Positions 47,711 to 56,079 of a stretch of 64,000 bases of DNA are shown here, one piece after another (the stretch's first letter is position 1; the number at the start of each line of letters is the position of its first letter). A program made the translations under genes and the position numbers. The stretch spans positions 2,232,001 through 2,296,000 of the forward strand of contig NZ_CP047952.1 of the NCBI RefSeq assembly GCF_014279875.1, written 5' to 3'. The DNA is from Synechococcus sp. MEDNS5. GTDB lineage: Bacteria > Cyanobacteriota > Cyanobacteriia > PCC-6307 > Cyanobiaceae. A model generated the notes under the pieces. That model did not search any database. It saw only the letters and a list, made by a program, of their open reading frames with translations, and had not been told where the DNA came from.

Positions 47711-48609
47711 CCATCACTCCCAACGGAAACGGCATCAACACTTCACTCGGGGACGACGGCCTCGGTCAGCAGCCCTGGTGGGTAGAGCAGTGGATGGAGC
47801 TGATCAACTCATACCGCTTTAAAAAACGGCTGGAGCGCGCCTGGGCCTATGCCCGGGAGGGACATGTGACCTCGATTCGCTTCGAGGGGCGACGGGTGCA
47901 CGCCAGGGTGCAGGGCACCGGCGAAGACCCTTACAAGGTGAAGCTCTGGCTCGACGTGCTCAGCGACGAGGACTGGGGCTACGTGCTGGAGGCTCTGACC
48001 CAGAAGGCCCGTTGGTCCGCCCAGTTGCTCGCCGGCATCATGCCTTCCGACATCGAGCGTGCCTTTGCCGCCAGCGGCCGGCGTCTGTTTCCCTTCAAGC
48101 TTCAGGAGGTGCGCAGCGAGTGCAGTTGCCCCGACAAAGCCAATCCCTGCAAACACATCAGTGCCGTGTATTTCCTGATGGGGGAGCGGTTCAGCGAGGA
48201 TCCGTTCGTGCTGTTCCAGTTGCGGGGACGCACACGGGCGAAGTTGCTGGAAGACCTGGCCGCACATCGGCTGCAGGCTCTCAACACCAGGCTGGCCAGC
48301 GATGAGCAAGAAAGCGGTGGCTTAACCACGGAGGCCACAACCCCAACGGACGACACACCGCCGCCTCCCCATCCCGCCGTGCTCGATCCCACGCTCTGGT
48401 GGCGTTACGACGCCGCCTTGGACGGCGATCTGGTGGTGATCACACCGGCCATGGAGGGCGACACCGGCCTTGATGCAGCTGGAGATCTGCCCCTCGCTGA
48501 AGAGCCGCGCTTTCCAGAGGCGCGGCCTCGCTTCCTCTCGCATCTACGGGAGCAAGGACAAGCGCTTGCGCAACGGGCCATGGTGGAAGCAATGACAGCA
48601 GGTGACTGA
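47707..48609 (+). CDS. SWIM zinc-finger protein
   Basis: In this 300-residue protein the SWIM motif CxCxnCxH is seen as CSCPDKANPCKHISAVY near residues 138-154. A charged segment with WAYAREGHVTSIRFEG (about 45-60) precedes it. The last 100 residues are Pro/Thr and acidic. SWIM proteins often sit beside SNF2 ATPases and may guide them to nucleic acid or protein partners. Start overlaps the SNF2 stop; its own stop overlaps the GTG start of the MEKHLA gene. Confidence 0.88.
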   Translation: MTITPNGNGINTSLGDDGLGQQPWWVEQWMELINSYRFKKRLERAWAYAREGHVTSIRFEGRRVHARVQGTGEDPYKVKLWLDVLSDEDWGYVLEALTQKARWSAQLLAGIMPSDIERAFAASGRRLFPFKLQEVRSECSCPDKANPCKHISAVYFLMGERFSEDPFVLFQLRGRTRAKLLEDLAAHRLQALNTRLASDEQESGGLTTEATTPTDDTPPPPHPAVLDPTLWWRYDAALDGDLVVITPAMEGDTGLDAAGDLPLAEEPRFPEARPRFLSHLREQGQALAQRAMVEAMTAGD

Positions 48610-49081
48610 ATCCGCCCCCTGGCAGACCTTGGAGATCCAGGGCCTTGTGACGATTCTTCTGCTCTCCCATCGGCGTGCCTTCGACAGCCCCCTGCTGGCC
48701 AGCGACCGACCGGGAACATCGCGGCGCCTGAACGCACAGGAGCTCTTCAACAGCAGCATGGCCGTGCTGGCTCACGACAACACGGGCGACCCAGCCCTGA
48801 CCTACGCCAATTCCACCGCCCTGAAACTCTGGCAACGCACCTGGACGCAGATGATCGGCATGCCCTCGCGCCTGACCGCAGCGCAGTCGGAGAGGCGGGA
48901 ACGGGCGGCCTCTCTCAAGCAGGCCCTCGCGCACGATGCAATCAAAAATTACTCAGGCCTTCGCGTTGATCGCCACGGGCATCCATTCATGATCCGCAAC
49001 GCCCGGATCTGGACGCTCTGGGATGAGGAAGGACGTCGTTGTGGCCAGGCGGCTGCTTTCTCCAGTTGGTGGTGGCTGTAA
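48602..49081 (+). CDS. MEKHLA-domain protein
   Basis: This 159-residue protein is close to the cyanobacterial MEKHLA domain, a PAS-like fold first named from plant HD-ZIP III factors. Typical segments are FNSSMAVLAHDNTGDPALTYANSTALKLW near 50-78 (read in parts) and GHPFMIRNARIWTLWD near 128. Role is unknown; PAS-like folds suggest ligand or redox sensing. It starts with GTG at 48602, overlapping the SWIM gene by eight bases. Confidence 0.8.
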   Translation: MTESAPWQTLEIQGLVTILLLSHRRAFDSPLLASDRPGTSRRLNAQELFNSSMAVLAHDNTGDPALTYANSTALKLWQRTWTQMIGMPSRLTAAQSERRERAASLKQALAHDAIKNYSGLRVDRHGHPFMIRNARIWTLWDEEGRRCGQAAAFSSWWWL

Positions 49082-49095
49082 TCAGCTCATCAACT

Positions 49096-49133
49096 GTTCG
49101 GTTCACACGACATCCCAGTCGTGACAACCGAAC
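49096..49133 (+). promoter_or_regulatory. Long imperfect hairpin after the MEKHLA gene
   Basis: GTTCGGTT pairs with AACCGAAC, and inside it CACGAC pairs with GTCGTG, separated by a 2x2 mismatch and closed by a 6-base loop: 14 base pairs. No T-run follows. It may be a processing or attenuation element between the four-gene string and hsp20. Confidence 0.5.
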
Positions 49134-49141
49134 TGAGTGGT

Positions 49142-49227
49142 TGAGACCGTACAAAAAAGGACGGTTCTCATCCTGATCAGATTGATCAACAACACGCAGA
49201 TTGTCGTTGCGGGTGATGCAAACACCC
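49142..49227 (+). promoter_or_regulatory. Structured leader of hsp20
   Basis: Two further hairpins lie before the hsp20 ATG at 49256: TGAGACCGT with ACGGTTCTCA (49142-49170, one bulge) and GGGTG with CACCC (49211-49227). TGATCA occurs twice (about 49174 and 49183). A GAGGAG-type ribosome-binding site sits at about 49243. No CIRCE element is seen. Confidence 0.4.
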
Positions 49228-49255
49228 ACCACACACCCTTCCTGAGGAGTCACTC

Positions 49256-49669
49256 ATGATCACCCTTCGTCAATCACCATTTGATCTATTTGAACGGCTG
49301 GACCAGCAGCTGTCGCAAGCTGAGCGTGTTCCAGCAGCAGAGATCCACGAGACGGCCGATCACTACACCGTGCGCCTGGAGCTGCCCGGAGTGAGCCGCG
49401 AATCGATCGAGGTCAAAGCCACCGATCGCACGCTCAGCGTCAGCGCCGAACGCCGTCATCCCAACAGCAAGAACGCTGCTGAGGAGAAGCCAAGCGAGGA
49501 CACGGCCCGGCTGAGCGAATTCCGCTACGGCACCTGGAGCCGCAGCTTCCGCTTCGGCCAGGGGTTGAACCGGGATGCCGTTCAGGCCAATTACCGGGAT
49601 GGCGTGCTGGAGATCACCGCCGCCAAGGCCCAGAGCCACACCAGTGTGACGGTGGCCGTGGACGCTTGA
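49256..49669 (+). CDS. Hsp20-family small heat-shock protein
   Basis: This 137-residue alpha-crystallin-domain chaperone holds unfolding proteins. The domain spans about 25-125: ETADHYTVRLELPGVS, then SVSAERRH and the closing DGVLEITAAKA with the IxI-like tail TSVTVAVDA. The short N-terminus begins MITLRQSPFDLFERLDQQLS. A strong terminator follows 45 bases after the stop, and the leader is hairpin-rich, pointing to post-transcriptional control. Confidence 0.93.
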   Translation: MITLRQSPFDLFERLDQQLSQAERVPAAEIHETADHYTVRLELPGVSRESIEVKATDRTLSVSAERRHPNSKNAAEEKPSEDTARLSEFRYGTWSRSFRFGQGLNRDAVQANYRDGVLEITAAKAQSHTSVTVAVDA

Positions 49670-49713
49670 AATGGAAACCTGAGGTGGAGGCCTGAGAACG
49701 AGAGATCCAAACC

Positions 49714-49738
49714 CCCATCGCACGATGGGTTTTTTTTT
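49714..49738 (+). terminator. Rho-independent terminator of hsp20
   Basis: CCCATCG-CA-CGATGGG stem (49714-49729) is followed by nine T. Confidence 0.9.
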
Positions 49739-49743
49739 GGGTC

Positions 49744-51048
49744 TCAGCGCGTCAGGGACCAAATGAGAAACAGCAAGCTGAAACCGATCAGAAACACCAG
49801 ACCAAACCAACTGAGACCGCGCATCAATGGCCCATCGCGATGGTCTGGTGCCACGAGCTCAGAGTTCATCGTGTCCATCGCCATCCAGGCGAACACTGGA
49901 GCCGCCAGGAAGCTGCCCGTCATCGCCCCGAACACAAAATCCTTCACACCGATGCCACCGCTATAGGCCCAGAGCAGCGCCGCCAGGGCCGCCAGCAGGT
50001 GCAGACCAATCCAGAGTCCGAGACGGCGACGCTGGGGCCCTGGAGCGGAATCGCCCCGGTCCACTCCCTGCAAGATCCCCTGAATCGCTGAGATGCTGCG
50101 GGGGTAGGCATCCAGGCAGGTCAACGTGGTGCTGAACATGGCGGCGAAGGCAGCTGGAACGATGATCCAGGCCGCCCAGGAACCCATCGCCTCGGTGTAA
50201 AGGCGGATGAGATTCTGGGCAAAGGCAACTCCACTGCCCTGGAGCAGGCCGTCGCCACTGCCATACATGGTGTAAGCACCCAGGATCACGAAAAAGACTG
50301 CCGTGAGCACCGTGATGCCGTAACCGAGATTGAAATCCGTTTCCGCTTCCTGCAGTGAAGCGGTGTGCTGGCTGTCACGAGCCCTGGAAAACATCCAAAG
50401 CGACGGCCATACGCACATTTCCACAGGCCCTGGCATCCAGCCCATCAGGGGAATCAGAAAACCAAGATCAGCCATCTGCCAGGGGGATGGATCGGCCGCC
50501 AGCCAACTGGACGCCACATCCCCTGCAGGCCCCCGCACCAGCAGCGACAACGCCGCCACTCCGGTGAGCAGGGTGAGGAGAGCCACCAGCAGCTTCGAGA
50601 GCCGATCCAGAACCTTGTAGTGGCCCATGAGCAGGATCAATCCGCAGCCAGCCAGCACGGCAATCGCCAAGGCAAAAGGGTCGAACTGGGCCAGAACCGG
50701 CACATTGGTGAGCAACAGGCCGGCCACAAAGCTCACCGCAGCGATCGTGAATGTGCCGGTGAACAGACTCACCAGCAAATACACAGGCAGGTAGGTCCTG
50801 TTGCGCTGCTGGAATCCCTCCAGCAGCGAGAGACCTGTCGCGGCAGTGAAACGACTGCCCACCCTGAGAAAGGGGTACTTGATCAGGTTGGTGAGCAGGA
50901 TCAGGCCCAAGAGTGCGAAGCCGAAACGGGCCCCTGCCGTGGTGGAGGACATCAGGTGGGATCCGCCGATACAGGCCCCCGCAAGCAGGATCCCGGGGCC
51001 AATGCTGCGCCGCAATCCCGAGATCGCGGCAGCGGCGCTTGAGGTCAT
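49744..51048 (-). CDS. Nramp-related transporter with altered metal motif
   Basis: This 434-residue polytopic protein has about 11-12 membrane helices and an Nramp-like start (SIGPGILLAGACIGGSH). In canonical Nramp proteins the first helix carries DPGN, which binds Mn or Fe; here the position reads GGSH (about 28-31). Helix 6 has LMGWMPGPVEMCVWP instead of the MxxH-type motif. The transported ion may differ, or transport may use another site. ATG at 51048 was chosen; a GTG five codons upstream is in frame. It is divergent from flv3 with 72 bases between starts. Confidence 0.72.
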   Translation of the reverse strand: MTSSAAAAISGLRRSIGPGILLAGACIGGSHLMSSTTAGARFGFALLGLILLTNLIKYPFLRVGSRFTAATGLSLLEGFQQRNRTYLPVYLLVSLFTGTFTIAAVSFVAGLLLTNVPVLAQFDPFALAIAVLAGCGLILLMGHYKVLDRLSKLLVALLTLLTGVAALSLLVRGPAGDVASSWLAADPSPWQMADLGFLIPLMGWMPGPVEMCVWPSLWMFSRARDSQHTASLQEAETDFNLGYGITVLTAVFFVILGAYTMYGSGDGLLQGSGVAFAQNLIRLYTEAMGSWAAWIIVPAAFAAMFSTTLTCLDAYPRSISAIQGILQGVDRGDSAPGPQRRRLGLWIGLHLLAALAALLWAYSGGIGVKDFVFGAMTGSFLAAPVFAWMAMDTMNSELVAPDHRDGPLMRGLSWFGLVFLIGFSLLFLIWSLTR

Positions 51049-51120
51049 GACAGCAAATCGCACTGCATGCCATCTTCCAACCCGGAGTTCTTACAGTCGA
51101 GAACCGTCGAGATTGCTGCC

Positions 51121-52875
51121 ATGGCCGCCTCCACTCAGGCCGTCGCCGGACGTTTGAGCCTTCAGTGCCAGACCATCGCATCCGACAGCACAGCCATCCG
51201 TTCCCTTGACTGGGATCGCAGCCGCTTCGACATCGAGTTCGGCCTCCGCAACGGCACCACCTACAACGCCTTTCTGGTGCAGGGCGAGCGCACGGCGCTG
51301 ATCGACACCAGTCACGCCAAATTCCGGGACACCTGGCTTCCCCTGCTTCAGGAGCAAATCGACCCGCAGGCCATCGACCATCTGATCGTGAGCCATACGG
51401 AGCCCGACCACTCGGGTCTGATCGGTGATCTGCTCGATCTGAATCCCGACATCGAAATTGTGGGATCGAAGGTGGCGCTTCAGTTCCTGAAAGATCAGGT
51501 GCACCGTCCGTTCCGCTCCCTTGCCGTGAAAAGTGGCGACACCCTGGATCTCGGAACGAATCCAGAGAGCGGGGTGGAGCATCGCTTCGAGTTTCTCAGC
51601 GCTCCCAACCTGCATTGGCCCGACACGATCTTTTCCTTTGATCACGGCAGCGGCATCCTCTACACCTGTGACGCCTTCGGCTTGCATTACTGCTCAGAGG
51701 ATCTGTTCGACAGTGATCCCGGTGCCATCGCACCGGACTTTCGCTTCTACTACGAGTGCCTGATGGGTCCCAACGCCCGCAGCGTGCTGCAAGCCATGAA
51801 ACGCATGGATTCACTGCCAGCGATCAATACCATCGCTGTAGGCCACGGGCCACTGCTGCGTCAGCATCTCAGTCACTGGCTCAATGACTACCGGGAATGG
51901 AGCAGCCAGCGCAGCAAGGGCGACAGTTACGCGGCGGTCTGTTACGTGAGTCAATACGGATTCAGTGATCGCCTCAGTCAGGCGATCGCCCACGGTATCG
52001 GCAAGGCCGACGCCCAGGTTCAGCTCGTCGATCTGCGTGCGACCGATGCCCAGGAACTGACGGCCCTGGTGGGAGAAGCCAAAGCGGTGGTCGTTCCCAC
52101 CTGGCCGGCAGAGCCGGATGCGGAGCTGCAGAGCAGCATTGGCACCCTGCTGGCGGCCCTTCACAGCAAGCAGTTGGTGGGTGTGTATGACGCCTTCGGC
52201 GGCAACGACGAGCCGATCGATGCTGTGGCGGATCAGCTGCGGGCCCAGGGCCAGAAAACGGCCTTTGCCCCCCTGCGGATCCGTCAGCTCCCCTCAGGAG
52301 GGGATTACCAACGCTGCGAAGAAGCGGGGACCGATCTCGGACAACTGCTCACGCGGGAGAAAACCATCGCGGCCATGAAAAGTCTCGATGGTGACCTGGA
52401 CAAGGCCCTGGGCCGTCTCAGTGGTGGGCTTTACGTGGTGACCGCCAGTCAGGGGGAAGGTGAAAGCCTGCGGCGCAGCGCCATGGTGGCCAGCTGGGTC
52501 AGTCAGGCCAGCTTCTCGCCACCGGGAATCACTGTGGCGGTGGCCAAGGACCGGGCGATCGAAGCGCTCATGCAGGTCGGCGACCGCTTTGTGCTCAACA
52601 TCCTGCGCGAAGACAACCACCAACAGCTGATGCGGCATTTCCTCAAGCGCTTCCCACCCGGGGCCGATCGGTTTGCAGGGGTGAATCTGCTTGAGCATGA
52701 GGCCAAAGGCGGACCGGTGCTGGGTGATGCACTCGCCTTCCTGGGGTGCCGGGTTGAGCAGCGTCTCGAAGGTCCAGATCACTGGATCATCTACGCCGAG
52801 GTGGAGCAGGGCAATGTGGCCGATGCCGATGCCACCACAGCGGTGCACCACCGCAAAGTGGGGAATCACTACTGA
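51121..52875 (+). CDS. flv3: Flavodiiron protein Flv3
   Basis: Flv3 with Flv1 photoreduces O2 to water downstream of photosystem I, protecting it in changing light. The 584 residues have the beta-lactamase-like diiron domain with the full HxExDH set in SHTEPDHSG near 91-99, the His in LHWPD near 164, Asp in TCDAF near 183 and His in VGHGP near 241. The flavodoxin domain (about 265-410) and the cyanobacterial C-terminal flavin reductase domain (about 430-584, with MVASWVSQASF) follow. Complete ligands mark it as the Flv3-type member. Its stop overlaps the flv1 start (TGATG). Confidence 0.92.
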   Translation: MAASTQAVAGRLSLQCQTIASDSTAIRSLDWDRSRFDIEFGLRNGTTYNAFLVQGERTALIDTSHAKFRDTWLPLLQEQIDPQAIDHLIVSHTEPDHSGLIGDLLDLNPDIEIVGSKVALQFLKDQVHRPFRSLAVKSGDTLDLGTNPESGVEHRFEFLSAPNLHWPDTIFSFDHGSGILYTCDAFGLHYCSEDLFDSDPGAIAPDFRFYYECLMGPNARSVLQAMKRMDSLPAINTIAVGHGPLLRQHLSHWLNDYREWSSQRSKGDSYAAVCYVSQYGFSDRLSQAIAHGIGKADAQVQLVDLRATDAQELTALVGEAKAVVVPTWPAEPDAELQSSIGTLLAALHSKQLVGVYDAFGGNDEPIDAVADQLRAQGQKTAFAPLRIRQLPSGGDYQRCEEAGTDLGQLLTREKTIAAMKSLDGDLDKALGRLSGGLYVVTASQGEGESLRRSAMVASWVSQASFSPPGITVAVAKDRAIEALMQVGDRFVLNILREDNHQQLMRHFLKRFPPGADRFAGVNLLEHEAKGGPVLGDALAFLGCRVEQRLEGPDHWIIYAEVEQGNVADADATTAVHHRKVGNHY

Positions 52876-54704
52876 TGGCGACATCCGTGTCTCCCGCAGC
52901 GGCCAGCGCGGAGCGGCAGATGATCACACTGCCGATCGCAGAGGGTCTCACCTGCTTTCGCGGCCTGAGCCCCAAGCGGTCGCGGTTTGAACTGGAATAC
53001 GCGCTGGAACGGGGAAGCACGGCCAATAGCTTTCTGTTTGCAGCGGGTCCTGACAGGACAGGAGTCACCCAAACCGCCGTTCTGGTGCACCCACCGGGAG
53101 CGGCCTATGCATCCGTCTTCCTGCCGGTGCTTCACCAGGCCCTGCCAGACCCAGCGTTCAAGCTGGTTGTGGTTGTAGGTCATGTGAATCCCAACCGCGT
53201 GGCTCTGCTCAGGGATCTGGCCTCGGCCTATTCCGGCCTGAAACTGGTGGCCTCCAATGCAGGGGCGAAGCTGCTCAGGGAGTTGTGGAACCTGCGCCGC
53301 CCGCCGGCCCCCGGGGATGACACCCCCCAGCCGCCGCTGCCGGATCTACCGGAGATCCAGGTGATCCGTCAGGAGCAGACGCTCTCCGTGAGCCACGATT
53401 ATCAACTGCATGTGCTTCCAGCCCCGACCCCTCGCTGGCCCGGTGGACTGCTGGCCTTTGAGGAGACCCTCGGATTGCTGATGAGCGACAAGCTCTTCAG
53501 TGCCCACATCTGTACATCGGAATGGGCCGAGTTGAACCGCAGCGAGACCGAAGAGGAACGCCGCCATTTCTACGACTGCCTCATGGCACCGATGGCCAGC
53601 CAGGTGGATGCCCTGGTGGAGCGCCTTGAGGAACTGGACATCCGCACCGTGGCCCCCGGCCATGGACCGGTGATCGACACCAGCTGGCGCAGCCTGTTCA
53701 ACGACTACCGGCGCTGGGGTGAAAGCCAGCAGCAGGCCTCGCTCTCGGTGGCTCTTCTCTTTGCCAGTGCCTACGGCAACACCGCGGCCATCGCCGATGC
53801 CCTCGCCCAGGGCGTCAGCCGAACAGGGGTACGCGTCACAAGCCTGAACTGCGAATTCACCCCAGCGGATGAACTGGTGCGCACGATTCAGACAGCCGAT
53901 GGCTTGTTGATCGGCTCGCCCACGCTGGGCGGTCATGCCCCCACGCCGATCGTCTCGGCCCTCGGCACCCTTCTGGCTGAAGGAGACCGCAGCAAGCCCG
54001 TTGGTGTATTCGGCAGCTTCGGCTGGAGCGGCGAGGCCATCGACCTCCTGGAAACCAAACTCAGGGACGGGGGGTTCCGTTTCGCCTTCGAGCCGATCCG
54101 GATCAAATTCAGCCCTGATGCGGCCACCGTGCGCACCCTGGAGGAAACCGGAACGCGCTTCGGCCGTTCCCTGCGCCAGGAACAGCGCAAACAACAGCGG
54201 CGCGGTGGTGGTGGTCTGCGTGAGAGTCGCAGTGACCCGGCAGTGCTAGCCCTCGGACGCGTGGTGGGCTCCCTTTGCGTGCTCACGACGCGCAAGGGCT
54301 CCCTCAGTGGCGCCATGGTGGCCAGCTGGGTCAGTCAGGCCAGCTTTGCGCCTCCGGGGATCACCGTGGCGGTGGCCAAAGATCGGGCTGTGGAGGCCCT
54401 GCTTCACAAAGGCGATCGCTTTGCCCTCAACGTGCTGGCGGAAGGTCGGGAGAGTGGGCCGATGAAGCAGTTCCTCCAACCCTTCGAACCCGGAGCCGAC
54501 CGTTTTGAAGGGCTTGACCTGCAGTCGAGTCCTTCCGAGCAACCGCTCTTGCCCGAGGCCCTGGCCTGGATGGAAGGGGAGGTGAAGCAGCGGATGGAAT
54601 GCGGTGATCACTGGCTTGTGTATGCGGAGGTTCTCCATGGGGGCCTGTTTGACAATGACGCCAACACAGCCGTGCACCATCGCCGTAGTGGCGCGAACTA
54701 CTGA
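52875..54704 (+). CDS. flv1: Flavodiiron protein Flv1
   Basis: This is the partner of Flv3, with 609 residues and the same three-domain order. The diiron ligands are replaced: the H-x-E-x-D-H position reads VGHVNPNRVAL near residue 101, and the next His position is TPRWP near 193. This degenerate site is typical of Flv1, which works with Flv3. A PPAPGDDTPQPP insertion follows near 140. C-terminal reductase domain intact (MVASWVSQASFAPPG). Translation is coupled to flv3. Confidence 0.92.
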   Translation: MATSVSPAAASAERQMITLPIAEGLTCFRGLSPKRSRFELEYALERGSTANSFLFAAGPDRTGVTQTAVLVHPPGAAYASVFLPVLHQALPDPAFKLVVVVGHVNPNRVALLRDLASAYSGLKLVASNAGAKLLRELWNLRRPPAPGDDTPQPPLPDLPEIQVIRQEQTLSVSHDYQLHVLPAPTPRWPGGLLAFEETLGLLMSDKLFSAHICTSEWAELNRSETEEERRHFYDCLMAPMASQVDALVERLEELDIRTVAPGHGPVIDTSWRSLFNDYRRWGESQQQASLSVALLFASAYGNTAAIADALAQGVSRTGVRVTSLNCEFTPADELVRTIQTADGLLIGSPTLGGHAPTPIVSALGTLLAEGDRSKPVGVFGSFGWSGEAIDLLETKLRDGGFRFAFEPIRIKFSPDAATVRTLEETGTRFGRSLRQEQRKQQRRGGGGLRESRSDPAVLALGRVVGSLCVLTTRKGSLSGAMVASWVSQASFAPPGITVAVAKDRAVEALLHKGDRFALNVLAEGRESGPMKQFLQPFEPGADRFEGLDLQSSPSEQPLLPEALAWMEGEVKQRMECGDHWLVYAEVLHGGLFDNDANTAVHHRRSGANY

Positions 54705-54763
54705 GCCTGGCTGAATGAAATCGGGCAGGCCTTGGCAAAACCCGACAAAATGCAGTGTCTTCA

Positions 54764-55306
54764 ATGGATCATCCGGCCATGAGCACCACCAGCCATCCAG
54801 ATGTTCTGGTGATCGCTGCCAGCAATGGCGAGAACCTCAAGCTGGCGCAGCGTTTTGTCGACGAAGCCAAAGCGCAAGGCAAGTCCGCTGACCTGCTGGA
54901 TCTCACCACCCTGGATCTGCCGCTGTTTACCCCTCGGGTGAAAGAAGCAGGCATCCCTGATGGTGTGCGTCCCCTGCATGAGCAACTGATGGGAGCCCCG
55001 CGCTGGGTGATCTGCGCCCCTGAGTACAACGGGTCCATTCCCCCGGTGCTCACCAGCGCCATTGCCTGGCTGTCGGTGCAGGGGGACGATTTCCGTTCCC
55101 TGTTCAACGGCCGTCCCATGGCCATGGCCAGCTTTTCCGGAGGCCCTGGCATCGAACTGCTGATGGTGCTGCGCACCCAGCTCACCCATCTCGGCGCCCA
55201 GGTTGTGGGCCGCACCCTGGCGGGCAACCAGAACCGTCCGCCCAGGGACAGCTCCTTGCAGGATCTGCTGAACCGGCTGATGCAGATGGCACCGCTGAGT
55301 CTCTGA
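54764..55306 (+). CDS. NAD(P)H-dependent FMN reductase family protein
   Basis: This 180-residue flavodoxin-like fold has an IAASNGENLKLAQRFVDE flavin-phosphate segment near 17-34 and the FMN-side APEYNGSIPPVL near 87. ATG at 54764 or the ATG at 54779 could be the start; neither has a clear ribosome-binding site. It lies 59 bases after flv1 and 23 bases before the pirin gene. It may supply reduced flavin or act as a quinone reductase; that it serves the Flv proteins is inference. Confidence 0.78.
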   Translation: MDHPAMSTTSHPDVLVIAASNGENLKLAQRFVDEAKAQGKSADLLDLTTLDLPLFTPRVKEAGIPDGVRPLHEQLMGAPRWVICAPEYNGSIPPVLTSAIAWLSVQGDDFRSLFNGRPMAMASFSGGPGIELLMVLRTQLTHLGAQVVGRTLAGNQNRPPRDSSLQDLLNRLMQMAPLSL

Positions 55307-55329
55307 GCGATCGATTCCTCCACTCCCCC

Positions 55330-56079
55330 ATGCGTGAACCGGATCCAACTCCAGCCGATCGCGTTCCCGATGTGCTGCTTCGCCCCGCCGCGGAACGCTT
55401 CCACAGCCAGCACGACTGGCTCGAGTCTTGGCACAGCTTCTCCTTCGCGGGCCACTACTCCCCTGACTGGATGGGCTATGGCCCCCTGCGCGTGATCAAC
55501 GACGACACGATTGCTGCGGGTCGTGGCTTCGGCATGCACCCGCACCGCGAGATGGAAATCATCACGGTGATGATCCAGGGCCAGTTGAACCATCGGGATT
55601 CGATGGGAAACACCGGAGTGATCAGAGCCGGCGATGTTCAGCGCATGAGTGCTGGCACCGGCATCGTTCACTCCGAGATGAATGAAGGAAACGAAGCCTG
55701 CCGACTGCTGCAGATCTGGATCGAGCCCAGCGCAGCAGGACTCTCACCGGCCTACGACCAGCGGACGCTCAGCATCAGATCTGACACCTGGACACCACTG
55801 CTGGCGCCGAACGACCCCTCGGTGATGGCAATCGAACGACCAGTGAGCCTTTGGCGCGCGCAGCCCAGAGCTGGTCAGAGCCTGCCGTGGCCTGCCAAAT
55901 CCATCGAGCATGGCTGGATCCAGATGATTGAGGGCGAGATTGAGCTGCCGCGACCATCGGCAGCAAGCATTCGCTTGCGCAAAGGTGACGGGCTGGGATT
56001 CAAGGGATCATCTTCCGACCTCAAGATCCTGCAAAACCAGAGCGACAACAGCGATGTGCTGCTGTTCGCACTGCAGTGA
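55330..56079 (+). CDS. Pirin-family protein
   Basis: This 249-residue bicupin has metal ligands in FGMHPHREME near 75-84 (H-x-H), a His in GIVHSEMNEG near 118 and a Glu in the same segment. It resembles YhhW-type pirins, some of which are quercetin 2,3-dioxygenases. In bacteria the role is often stress-linked. Its stop overlaps the start of the DMT permease (GTGATG). Confidence 0.87.
   Translation: MREPDPTPADRVPDVLLRPAAERFHSQHDWLESWHSFSFAGHYSPDWMGYGPLRVINDDTIAAGRGFGMHPHREMEIITVMIQGQLNHRDSMGNTGVIRAGDVQRMSAGTGIVHSEMNEGNEACRLLQIWIEPSAAGLSPAYDQRTLSIRSDTWTPLLAPNDPSVMAIERPVSLWRAQPRAGQSLPWPAKSIEHGWIQMIEGEIELPRPSAASIRLRKGDGLGFKGSSSDLKILQNQSDNSDVLLFALQ

Noticed and set aside
49082-49255. CIRCE or HrcA operator before hsp20
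   Set aside because: The TTAGCACTC-N9-GAGTGCTAA pattern is not present; the inverted repeats seen have other sequences.
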